Notes: generated by a model from the sequence alone, not told the origin. A stretch of DNA of 5,700 bases from Campylobacterota bacterium (GCA_015488875.1 WFMX01000240.1:1-5700); one strand, 5' to 3'; shown: positions 1-5,700, counted from the first letter of the stretch. Made by a program: numbers and translations.

Positions 1-371
1 ATCATGGTGTGATTAAAGATGAAAATCGTATCAAGGATATACTCCGTTCATCTGATATATTGGTGCTACCAAGCTACTCAGAGGGTATGCCCACAGTTAT
101 ACTTGAGGCTATGGCTTCAGGGTGTGCTATAATCGCTACTGATGTAGGGGCGGTTGATCAAGTGGTAGATAGTGGTAATGGTTGGCTTGTAGAGGCAGGT
201 GATATATCATCTCTTAGGGAGGTTATCGTATCAGCTATTGAGTCTGAAGATGAATTATTGATACATAAGAAAAAAAATTCTATCCAAAAGATAAAAGATA
301 AGTTTTTATGGGAAAGTGTGATAGATGAGACCATAGAGAAGATAGAGCTAGCTACAAAAGAGGCAAAATGA
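1..371 (+). CDS. Glycosyltransferase family 4 (GT-B fold), C-terminal part only; 5' end outside the window
   Basis: This is the last 122 codons of a GT4 retaining glycosyltransferase, which transfers a sugar from a nucleotide-sugar donor, here presumably in cytoplasmic assembly of a lipid-linked glycan. The frame is open to the left edge (first full codon at base 3, reading His-Gly-Val), so the GTG at base 9 is internal and not the start. Visible are the strand-loop SSDILVLPSYSEGMP and the donor-binding E-x7-E motif (Glu codons at 81-83 and 105-107), followed by EAMASG, the IIATDVGA strand and NGWLVEAGD, the usual order for the C-terminal Rossmann domain. It ends in a Lys/Glu-rich helix, as is normal for the family. 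The acceptor-binding N-terminal domain is missing, so sugar specificity cannot be judged. The TGA stop overlaps an ATG (ATGA) preceded by a good Shine-Dalgarno sequence. Family call is secure; substrate unknown. Confidence 0.93.
   Translation, partial: HGVIKDENRIKDILRSSDILVLPSYSEGMPTVILEAMASGCAIIATDVGAVDQVVDSGNGWLVEAGDISSLREVIVSAIESEDELLIHKKKNSIQKIKDKFLWESVIDETIEKIELATKEAK
356..363 (+). promoter_or_regulatory. Shine-Dalgarno sequence (AAAAGAGG) at the 3' end of the first GT gene
   Basis: A strong GAGG-type ribosome-binding site lies 4 nt before the ATG at 368-370, which overlaps the upstream stop as ATGA. It is at least as good as the site directly before the amidotransferase gene, yet the ATG it serves opens only a 14-codon frame. 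It may support translational coupling across the 42-nt gap, or it may be incidental purine-rich coding sequence. Confidence 0.4.
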
Positions 372-412
372 GAAGAGTGAGACTACTTCAAGCTCTACAA
401 AAAAGGCATTGA
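368..412 (+). other. Possible 14-codon linking reading frame between the GT and amidotransferase genes
   Basis: The ATG at 368 overlaps the upstream TGA stop (ATGA). The frame reads MRRVRLLQALQKRH and stops with TGA at 410-412, one base before the amidotransferase ATG at 414. It has a good Shine-Dalgarno sequence (356-363) at 4-nt spacing. The product would be short and strongly basic and resembles no family I recognise. The likeliest role, if any, is to keep ribosomes moving from one gene to the next; a functional peptide is not supported. Chance is a serious alternative in so short a stretch. Confidence 0.2.
403..406 (+). promoter_or_regulatory. Ribosome-binding site of the amidotransferase gene (AAGG)
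   Basis: AAGG, preceded by an A-run (399-404), sits 7 nt before the ATG at 414. This fixes that ATG as the start, in agreement with the obligatory Met-Cys N-terminus of the enzyme class. No in-frame upstream start is possible because a TGA lies at 378-380. Confidence 0.6.
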
Positions 413-413
413 T

Positions 414-2165
414 ATGTGCGGCATCATAGGAGAGTTTTCTAATAAATCCATAGAGGAGTCACAGTTTAGAAAGATGACAAGTCTGCTTAGCCATCGCGGT
501 ATAGATGATAGTGGAGTATATATAGATGGTCAAGTCGCATTGGGTCATACTCGACTCTCTATCATAGATCTCTCTAGGGATGCCCATCAGCCTATGAGTG
601 ACAGAGACGGTCGATATACCATCGTCTATAATGGTGAGATATACAATTACCAAGAGTTGAGACGAGAGCTTCTAAGCAGAGGGTGTCTATTTGAATCTCT
701 ATCGGATACAGAGGTGATACTCAATGGTTTTATAGAGTATGGAGAGAGGGTCGTAGATAGATTAGATGGTATGTTTAGCTTTGTGATATATGACCGTGTA
801 GAGGGTGAACTCTTTATGGCTAGAGATAGAGATGGGATCAAGCCACTATATTATTATTTGGATGGAGATAGATTTACATTCTCATCAGAGATCAAGGTGT
901 TGGAAAAGTACTCTAGTGGCATAAGCATGGATGCAGAGATACTATTTCTCCTCTTGGGTTATGTGCCTGAGCCTATCACTATTTATAAAGATATAGCCAT
1001 GTTTCCTGCTGGAGAGTACGCCTACTACAAAAATGGAAAATTAAAAAGAGAAAAATATAATAGATATAACTATGAGCCAAAAATCATAAAGCCATATGGT
1101 GAGATAGTTGATGATGTGACAGATCTTCTTCACAAAAGTATCAAGAGTCATTTGATAAGTGACGCACCCATAGGCATCTTTCTATCTGGTGGACTTGACT
1201 CATCTGCTATCACCTCCATAGCTAGTAGATACCAAAAAGAGTTGAAAACCATATCCCTTGTATTTGATGAGACGAGCCTCAATGAGGAGTATTATCAAGA
1301 TTTGATAGTAGATAGATATCGAACTGAGCATACGAAATATATGGTCACAAAAGATAGATTTTTTGACAATGTAGATAGATTTATATCGCATATGGATCAA
1401 CCCACCATAGATGGTTTAAATACATTTTTTGTATCGGGTGTGGCTAATGAGATAGGGTTGAAGAGTGTTTTATCAGGAGTGGGAGGAGATGAGATATTTT
1501 ATGGATACAAAAGCTTCCGAGATGCAAGGAAGTTAAATTTTCTCTCAGGATTGCCATATCCTATGATAAAGATATTGCAAAAACCATACAAATATAGACG
1601 CTTAGAACTGCTCAGGGCAGAGGGAGATTTGTCCTGCTATCTTCCCACGAGATCTCTATTTGCACCCACTGATATAGCCGATATATTGCATATAGATATA
1701 TCTTATATCTATCGACTCATATCAAATCTATGGGAGGAGTACAACAGCTCTCATATCACGCTACTAGACGACAAGATATCTTTCTTTGAGATGAATCTAT
1801 ATATGAAAAATCAACTACTCAGAGATGCAGATATCTTTGGCATGGCTAACTCTATAGAGATTAGAGTACCATTCCTAGATAGAGACTTGGTGGATTATCT
1901 ACAAAGAGTGGAACCAAACCATAAATATGATAAGATGACAAACAAGATACTATTGGCAGATGCGACAAGATCGCTACTACCTAGGGAGATTATAGATAGA
2001 CCCAAAGCTGGATTTGTACTACCATTTGAGAAGTGGTTGAGAAGTGATATAGACCGTTTCGATATGGGTCAAGGTGTCAGAGATGATTTTCTACATGGTA
2101 GATTAAGCTGGTCTAGGGCTTGGGCGGATATCGTGCTAAAAAAATTTGAGATGGGCAGTAGATGA
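414..2165 (+). CDS. asnB: AsnB-type glutamine-dependent amidotransferase (asparagine synthase family), probably glycan-modifying
   Basis: This 583-residue cytoplasmic enzyme hydrolyses glutamine in an N-terminal class II amidotransferase domain and passes ammonia to a C-terminal PP-loop ATP-pyrophosphatase domain, which adenylates and amidates a carboxylate. The glutaminase domain (about 2-190) has nucleophile Cys2, R47-L48, N73-G74, D98 and ARDRDGIKPLYY (136-147). The synthetase domain (about 235-545) has the SGGLDSS PP-loop (258-264), SGVGGDE (354-360), RVPFLD (484-489) and KAGF...P...W (531-541). The start follows from Met-Cys and the AAGG site. Oddities: the usual RGPD is RGID (28-31); SGEGSDE of E. 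coli AsnB is SGVGGDE, losing the glutamate equivalent to E348; and the aspartate-site region reads DQPTIDGLNT (328-337) instead of the YDVTTIRAS-type segment. Lying among glycosyltransferases, it more likely amidates a sugar acid than free aspartate. The family is certain and the substrate inferred; the symbol marks the family only. Confidence 0.95.
   Translation: MCGIIGEFSNKSIEESQFRKMTSLLSHRGIDDSGVYIDGQVALGHTRLSIIDLSRDAHQPMSDRDGRYTIVYNGEIYNYQELRRELLSRGCLFESLSDTEVILNGFIEYGERVVDRLDGMFSFVIYDRVEGELFMARDRDGIKPLYYYLDGDRFTFSSEIKVLEKYSSGISMDAEILFLLLGYVPEPITIYKDIAMFPAGEYAYYKNGKLKREKYNRYNYEPKIIKPYGEIVDDVTDLLHKSIKSHLISDAPIGIFLSGGLDSSAITSIASRYQKELKTISLVFDETSLNEEYYQDLIVDRYRTEHTKYMVTKDRFFDNVDRFISHMDQPTIDGLNTFFVSGVANEIGLKSVLSGVGGDEIFYGYKSFRDARKLNFLSGLPYPMIKILQKPYKYRRLELLRAEGDLSCYLPTRSLFAPTDIADILHIDISYIYRLISNLWEEYNSSHITLLDDKISFFEMNLYMKNQLLRDADIFGMANSIEIRVPFLDRDLVDYLQRVEPNHKYDKMTNKILLADATRSLLPREIIDRPKAGFVLPFEKWLRSDIDRFDMGQGVRDDFLHGRLSWSRAWADIVLKKFEMGSR
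1692..1712. repeat. Perfect 8-bp inverted repeat with 5-nt loop inside the amidotransferase gene
   Basis: ATAGATAT (1692-1699) and ATATCTAT (1705-1712) are exact reverse complements separated by ATCTT. The repeat lies in coding sequence for His-Ile-Asp-Ile-Ser-Tyr-Ile-Tyr, about 450 nt before the stop. It is built entirely from ATA/TAT/GAT codons that are abundant throughout the window and has no T-tract after it, so it is probably a by-product of codon use and not a terminator or operator. Confidence 0.3.
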
Positions 2166-2174
2166 GTGGAAAAG

Positions 2175-3239
2175 ATGAGTAGAAAAAAGGTGGTGATACT
2201 GTTTACTGAGCTATCGGACTATATGCTAAATATGTATAGATATTGGGTTGACAACTCTAGCGTAGAGCTATATATCTATAGAAAAGAGGTGAATCAAAAA
2301 GAGGCACCATTTCGTTTAGATCTTACATATCCGCACATCCACACATATGATAAGGGGAAGTTGACCAAAAGAGAACTGCAACAAGATATAAAAGATATAG
2401 AGCCTCATATGATCATATGTAGTGGCTGGAGTGATAAGGTATATCTCTATATAGTCTCATTGTATTCAGTTGCTATACCTACTATACTCACTATGGATAA
2501 TCAATGGAGAGGTAGTTTCAAGCAGTATATAGCTACGGCGATAAGCAAGATTTTTCTACTGCCAAAATTTTCTCACATATGGATACCAGGTAAACCACAA
2601 ATTGAGTATGCCAAGAGATTGGGTTTTGGAGATGGGCAGATACTAACAGGCTATTATGTAGCAAATTTCAGTATATTTCGACAGATAGATCTTTACACAA
2701 AAAAAGATTTCAAAAAAAGATTTATATTTGTAGGTAGGTATAGAGAAGATAAAGGCATTTTGGATCTATGGAGTGCCTTTAGCAGGCTATGTAGCAAATA
2801 CCCAAACGATTGGGAGCTTTTGTGTATAGGTACAGGTGAGCTATATGAGCAGAGGATGGAGCATCCGCAGGTCAAACATTTGGGCTTCCTCCAACCCATA
2901 CAGCTCAAAGAGTATATGAGGGATGGTGGAGTTTTTGTACTTCCTAGCCACTTTGAGCCTTGGGGTGTAGTAGTACATGAGTTTGCTATGGCAGGCTTCC
3001 CTATGATACTATCTGATGAGGTTGGTGCATCGACTCAATTTTTGGAGGATGGAGTGAATGGATATATATTTGAACATAAAAAAATAGATGACTTGATAGG
3101 GAAGATGAAGAGGATGATTGTTATGTCGCAAGAGGAGTTGGTAGATATGGGTCAAAAAAGTTATAATTTATCACAAACTATCAGTGAAAAAATTTGGGCA
3201 GATACAATAGACAGGATTTTAGGTCTCGCACATGATTAG
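2175..3239 (+). CDS. Glycosyltransferase family 4 (GT-B fold)
   Basis: This complete GT4 enzyme of 354 residues is a typical length for a cytoplasmic or membrane-peripheral transferase adding one sugar to a lipid-linked glycan. The N-terminal domain is divergent (KKVVILFTELSDYMLN start, SHIWIPGKPQIEYAKRLG near 132-150). The C-terminal domain is classical: FVGRYREDKG (185-194) with the phosphate-contacting Arg and Lys, IGTGEL (218-223), HLGFLQP, then VLPSHFEPWGVVVHEFAMAG with the E-x7-E pair at E261 and E269, followed by SDEVGAS and DGVNGYIF. Start choice: GTG at 2166 directly abuts the upstream TGA but has no clear ribosome-binding site; ATG at 2175 has GGA at 2168-2170 (4 nt away) and is preferred. 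The upstream gap is then 9 nt. The end overlaps the next gene by 8 nt, so the two are probably translationally coupled. Donor and acceptor sugars cannot be read from the sequence. Confidence 0.93.
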   Translation: MSRKKVVILFTELSDYMLNMYRYWVDNSSVELYIYRKEVNQKEAPFRLDLTYPHIHTYDKGKLTKRELQQDIKDIEPHMIICSGWSDKVYLYIVSLYSVAIPTILTMDNQWRGSFKQYIATAISKIFLLPKFSHIWIPGKPQIEYAKRLGFGDGQILTGYYVANFSIFRQIDLYTKKDFKKRFIFVGRYREDKGILDLWSAFSRLCSKYPNDWELLCIGTGELYEQRMEHPQVKHLGFLQPIQLKEYMRDGGVFVLPSHFEPWGVVVHEFAMAGFPMILSDEVGASTQFLEDGVNGYIFEHKKIDDLIGKMKRMIVMSQEELVDMGQKSYNLSQTISEKIWADTIDRILGLAHD

Positions 3240-4431
3240 AGTGGCACAGACATTTACTGTAGCTACATATCTGTTAGTGGCTGCTGAAATTATCAACAAT
3301 AGTATATTTCCTATGATCTTTCACATACCTACTGTTGTGTTTCAGATATCCATATATGGTAGTATGCTTTTAGTGACACTGTTTTTTTTGAAAGGCATCT
3401 ATATAGAGTGGCGTTTTTTTCTATTTGTAGTCGTAGTAGCTCTCAGTTTGGTAGTCAATGATGTGGATGGCAAATTCAATGCACCATTTAGGCTAGGCTC
3501 GCTGATTTTACTAGTTTCTGCCCTAGGACCACTGATAGTTAATCGATATCTTTTGCAATTTAGAGACAACCTATTAGAGATGTTTTTTAAATTATTTATG
3601 CTCATAGGCGGTATCTCATTTGTCTATTGGATAGTTGGCTTGCCAAATATAGGTAGAGGACACTTCGCAGGCTTGATGAATCAAAGTATGATGCTTGCTC
3701 CTGTGGCTTCCTTGGGCGGACTCTATGCATTTTATAGATTTATAGAAGAGCCAAAGGGTCGAAAAAAGATGATATTTTTAGCCTTTTTTATATTTAGTGC
3801 TCTCTCCGTGGTCTTGGCAGCATCTAGGACAGCACTCATAGCTTTCTCATTGGGCTTTTCTATCTTTCTATTTTTTAATCAATTCAAATTTAGAGGAGTT
3901 GTATTATTTGGATTAATAGTAGGTACTATATTTTTGGCTAGTGGAATGGATGACGAGATGGATGGTTCCCAAGAGGACAATGTGCTAAGTGAAATGCTCT
4001 CTAGGGGTACAAAAAACACTAGAGAGACGCTATGGCAAGACAGGATCAATGAATTTAAATCCAGCCCTATTTTTGGTGTGGGGTTTGCTTCACAAAGTGA
4101 TATTTTAACGGATAAGTCAGGTGAGGATATGGGTGGTCGCATAGAGCCAGGGTCTACATATCTTATGGTACTGTCTATGACAGGCATGCTCGGTGCATCA
4201 ATATTGCTATTTTTCTTTTTTAGGATGGCAATAAATAAGGATTTTTGGTATAGGGTAGCTATCCTAGAGAGATATAAACTTGCCGCGTTTATATTTTTTG
4301 CCGTCCACTTCATAGCTGAAGGGTACATCTACTCTTCAGGTTCTCTTTTGGCTGCTACATTTTGGCTCTTAGTCGGTGCCACTTACCCCTATAGAGGGAT
4401 GGATTACTCGACTATATTGGATAAAAAATGA
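3232..4431 (+). CDS. O-antigen polymerase/ligase-family polytopic membrane protein (Wzy-like)
   Basis: This 399-residue inner-membrane protein of the Wzy/WaaL family polymerises or transfers exported lipid-linked oligosaccharide units in the periplasm. By eye there are about 11-12 hydrophobic segments (near 8-27, 33-53, 60-77, 87-104, 121-137, 148-168, 178-196, 198-215, 221-237, 306-330, 345-366, 368-385). A large hydrophilic, presumably periplasmic loop spans about 238-305 and opens with an acidic patch. Family signatures are HFAGLMNQSM (144-153), LAASRTALIAF (195-205) and RINEFKSSPIFGVGF (271-285), in which R271 and G282 form an R-x10-G pattern, then GSTYLMVLSMTGMLGA (307-322). The position where WaaL ligases usually carry an essential His before this helix is Ser/Thr here, which favours polymerase over ligase. 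ATG 3232 has AGG 8 nt upstream and overlaps the previous gene. T8 and T7 runs lie early in the gene (3382-3389, 3414-3420). Family call is strong; polymerase versus ligase is inferred. Confidence 0.88.
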   Translation: MIRVAQTFTVATYLLVAAEIINNSIFPMIFHIPTVVFQISIYGSMLLVTLFFLKGIYIEWRFFLFVVVVALSLVVNDVDGKFNAPFRLGSLILLVSALGPLIVNRYLLQFRDNLLEMFFKLFMLIGGISFVYWIVGLPNIGRGHFAGLMNQSMMLAPVASLGGLYAFYRFIEEPKGRKKMIFLAFFIFSALSVVLAASRTALIAFSLGFSIFLFFNQFKFRGVVLFGLIVGTIFLASGMDDEMDGSQEDNVLSEMLSRGTKNTRETLWQDRINEFKSSPIFGVGFASQSDILTDKSGEDMGGRIEPGSTYLMVLSMTGMLGASILLFFFFRMAINKDFWYRVAILERYKLAAFIFFAVHFIAEGYIYSSGSLLAATFWLLVGATYPYRGMDYSTILDKK

Positions 4432-5618
4432 GAATATCACTGATCACGCCATCGTTCTATCCTGCTACGGCATATGGAGGACCGATATTTTCGACCCTCA
4501 ACGCCTCAAAAGAACTATCCAAGATAGATGATATATCTATATTTGTAAGTACAACAAATGCCGATATGGACAAGAGATTGGATGTCAATCTGAACAGATG
4601 GCATAAATTTCAAGATCATTTTTATGTAAAATATTATCATGATACTATACTCAATAGATTTTCATTAGGATTGATATGGGGATTGTGGAGAGATATAGAT
4701 AGTGCTGATATTCTCTATATACAGTATATATTTGATATATCTACCCCTATCTCTATGATCTATGCAAAACTTTTGAAAAAACCTATACTGCTATCTCCTA
4801 GGGGTTCGCTCTGTGCTAGATGCTTGGCACAAGGAAGTGAGTTGAAGAGCTTATGGCTCTATTGGCTCATAAGACCTTTTGCAAAATATATAACTTGGCA
4901 AGCCACCTCAATCCAAGAGAGAGATGACATATTGTCACAATTTGAGAGTGTAGATACGGTTATCGTTTCCAATGGAGTGGACTATGAGAGCTTTCAAAAT
5001 AGCAAGAGATTGACCAAAAAGGAGTTTTGTGGAAGATATATAGATAAAGAGATAGAGATAGATAAAATCATAGTATCAATGGGTCGCATACATAAAAATA
5101 AAGGTTTCAATATACTCATATACTCATTCAAAAGCATACTCTCGCAATATCCAAAAAGTAGACTATTTATAGCAGGAGCAGACGAGGGAGCAAAAGATGA
5201 TCTTGTTAGCTTGACTAAAAAGTTGAATATAGAGGGAGAAGTCTTTTTCATAGGTGAGATACAAGGAGAGGAGAAGATAAATTTTTTAGCCAACGCAGAT
5301 CTATTTGTGCTACCATCACATAGTGAAAATTTTGGTAATGTCTATATAGAGAGTTTGGCAACAGGTACACCCATCATAGCAAGTAGAAGAACACCTTGGA
5401 ATGAAGTGATAGAGTATGACTGTGGAGAGTGGGTACCAAATAGTATATATGAGACATCAAGAGCGATGTTGAGAGTATTAGAGAGAGATAGAGAGCTTAT
5501 GAGTGTCAACTCAAAAAAATTAGCAATGAGATATGATTGGGAACAAGTTGCAGATAAATTCCATAATGTTTTTAAAAGTTTATTAGAAAATAGAGTCAAT
5601 CATACTCTTTCTCTATAG
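4428..5618 (+). CDS. Glycosyltransferase family 4 (GT-B fold)
   Basis: This full-length GT4 enzyme of 396 residues is apparently the last gene of the cluster. The N-terminal domain opens with RISLITPSFYPATAYGGPIF, the strand and glycine-rich loop typical of the family, and carries SPRGSL at 123-128, a motif common in GT4 enzymes of polysaccharide loci. The C-terminal domain has VSNGVD (180-185), VSMGRIHKNKG (216-226, with R220 and K225 at the donor phosphates), LFIAGADEG, VFFIGEI, then LPSHSENFGNVYIES with the E-x7-E pair E300/E308, and TPWNEV followed by CGEWVP. A CARC sequence (C129, C132) just after SPRGSL is unusual in my experience of the family. The start overlaps the upstream stop as ATGA, with a weak GGA site 6 nt upstream, so translation probably depends on coupling. 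Sugar specificity is unknown. Confidence 0.94.
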   Translation: MRISLITPSFYPATAYGGPIFSTLNASKELSKIDDISIFVSTTNADMDKRLDVNLNRWHKFQDHFYVKYYHDTILNRFSLGLIWGLWRDIDSADILYIQYIFDISTPISMIYAKLLKKPILLSPRGSLCARCLAQGSELKSLWLYWLIRPFAKYITWQATSIQERDDILSQFESVDTVIVSNGVDYESFQNSKRLTKKEFCGRYIDKEIEIDKIIVSMGRIHKNKGFNILIYSFKSILSQYPKSRLFIAGADEGAKDDLVSLTKKLNIEGEVFFIGEIQGEEKINFLANADLFVLPSHSENFGNVYIESLATGTPIIASRRTPWNEVIEYDCGEWVPNSIYETSRAMLRVLERDRELMSVNSKKLAMRYDWEQVADKFHNVFKSLLENRVNHTLSL

Positions 5619-5643
5619 GCTTAAGTATAATTACCTTTTGCTT

Positions 5644-5652
5644 TGCTATAAT
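5644..5652 (+). promoter_or_regulatory. Extended -10 promoter (TGCTATAAT) after the last glycosyltransferase gene
   Basis: A perfect TATAAT (5647-5652) is preceded by TG plus one base and a T-rich stretch (CCTTTTGCTTTGC), with no good -35 at 16-18 nt. This matches the vegetative promoter style known from Campylobacter and Helicobacter, where the extended -10 and upstream T-richness replace the -35. Transcription would start near 5659 and run out of the window, so it would serve a downstream gene not seen here. It is also well placed to mark the end of the polysaccharide operon. Confidence 0.55.
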
Positions 5653-5685
5653 TTAAGTTAAAAATATAATGATAGAGTGATTATT

Positions 5686-5691
5686 TTGACA
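5686..5691 (+). promoter_or_regulatory. Possible -35 hexamer (TTGACA) at the window edge
   Basis: A perfect TTGACA consensus lies in non-coding AT-rich sequence. A -10 at normal spacing would fall around 5708-5715, beyond the window, so it cannot be confirmed. Alternatively the same bases read Leu-Thr in a frame open from GTG 5677 to the edge (MIILTFDN), but no convincing ribosome-binding site precedes it. Confidence 0.25.
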
Positions 5692-5700
5692 TTTGATAAC

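Noticed and set aside
9..371. GTG at base 9 as the true start of the first gene
   Set aside because: The frame continues upstream to the window edge with His-Gly in register with the GT4 domain, and the motif order shows that the N-terminal domain and part of the C-terminal domain are missing. The gene is cut by the window, not short.
2162..2182. ATG at 2162 overlapping the amidotransferase stop (ATGA)
   Set aside because: It opens only six codons (MSGKDE) before TAG and overlaps the real glycosyltransferase start; no function is supported.
3879..4328. 149-codon reverse-strand frame opposite the polymerase-like gene
   Set aside because: It lies wholly inside a well-supported membrane-protein gene, its translation is Ser/Ile/Leu-rich with no recognisable motif, and it has no clear ribosome-binding site or independent promoter. 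It is a shadow of the + strand codon use.
4994..5599. Reverse-strand frames of 99 and 85 codons opposite the last glycosyltransferase
   Set aside because: Both are antisense to the conserved GT4 C-terminal domain, show no family features and are low in complexity; shadows.
5592..5616. Hairpin at the end of the last gene (AGAGT 5592-5596 / ACTCT 5604-5608, followed by TTCTCTAT) as a rho-independent terminator
   Set aside because: The stem is only 5 bp and A/T-rich, it lies within the final codons, and the T-tract is broken by C residues. It is too weak to call without transcript data.
5677..5700. Start of a further gene at GTG 5677 (MIILTFDN) or TTG 5686
   Set aside because: Only eight codons are visible, no ribosome-binding site is convincing, and the same bases hold a perfect TTGACA. 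It cannot be decided within the window.
1..5700. CRISPR arrays, tRNA or rRNA genes, insertion sequences, toxin-antitoxin or defence genes
   Set aside because: I looked for spaced direct repeats, tRNA-like stems, transposase motifs and terminal inverted repeats and saw none. Nearly all bases belong to five coherent polysaccharide genes.

Overview
The window looks like the interior and 3' end of a surface-polysaccharide locus (O-antigen, capsule or exopolysaccharide). Five genes lie on the + strand, packed almost end to end: the 3' end of a family-4 glycosyltransferase (GT4), an AsnB-type glutamine amidotransferase, a second GT4 enzyme, a polytopic O-antigen polymerase/ligase-family membrane protein, and a third GT4 enzyme. 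No gene is supported on the - strand; the reverse-strand open frames are shadows of these genes.

Organism: the DNA is AT-rich, with very heavy use of ATA (Ile) and AGA (Arg), constant GATA/AGATA runs on the coding strand, and a TTTGCTATAAT promoter with little -35 conservation. This suggests a Campylobacterota member, perhaps of the Sulfurimonas/Sulfurovum type. That is an inference from composition; no taxonomic marker gene is present.

Layout: 1-371 is the C-terminal domain of a GT4 enzyme cut by the window edge. 372-413 is a short gap holding a 14-codon reading frame that links the two flanking genes stop-to-start. 414-2165 is the AsnB-like protein. 2175-3239 is a GT4 enzyme. 3232-4431 is the polymerase/ligase-like protein, overlapping its upstream neighbour by 8 nt. 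4428-5618 is a GT4 enzyme, overlapping by ATGA. 5619-5700 is non-coding, with one good extended -10 promoter, two further TATAAT hexamers and a perfect TTGACA hexamer near the edge, so the transcription unit probably ends here and another begins.

Working model: the GT4 enzymes build an oligosaccharide unit on a lipid carrier at the inner face of the membrane, the AsnB-like enzyme converts a carboxylate (plausibly a uronic acid or its nucleotide-sugar precursor) to an amide, and the membrane protein polymerises or transfers the exported units. The priming transferase, flippase and nucleotide-sugar genes are not in the window. The most notable point is that the AsnB-like protein keeps the glutaminase and ATP-site residues but lacks residues tied to aspartate use in true asparagine synthetases, which points to a glycan-modifying amidotransferase.
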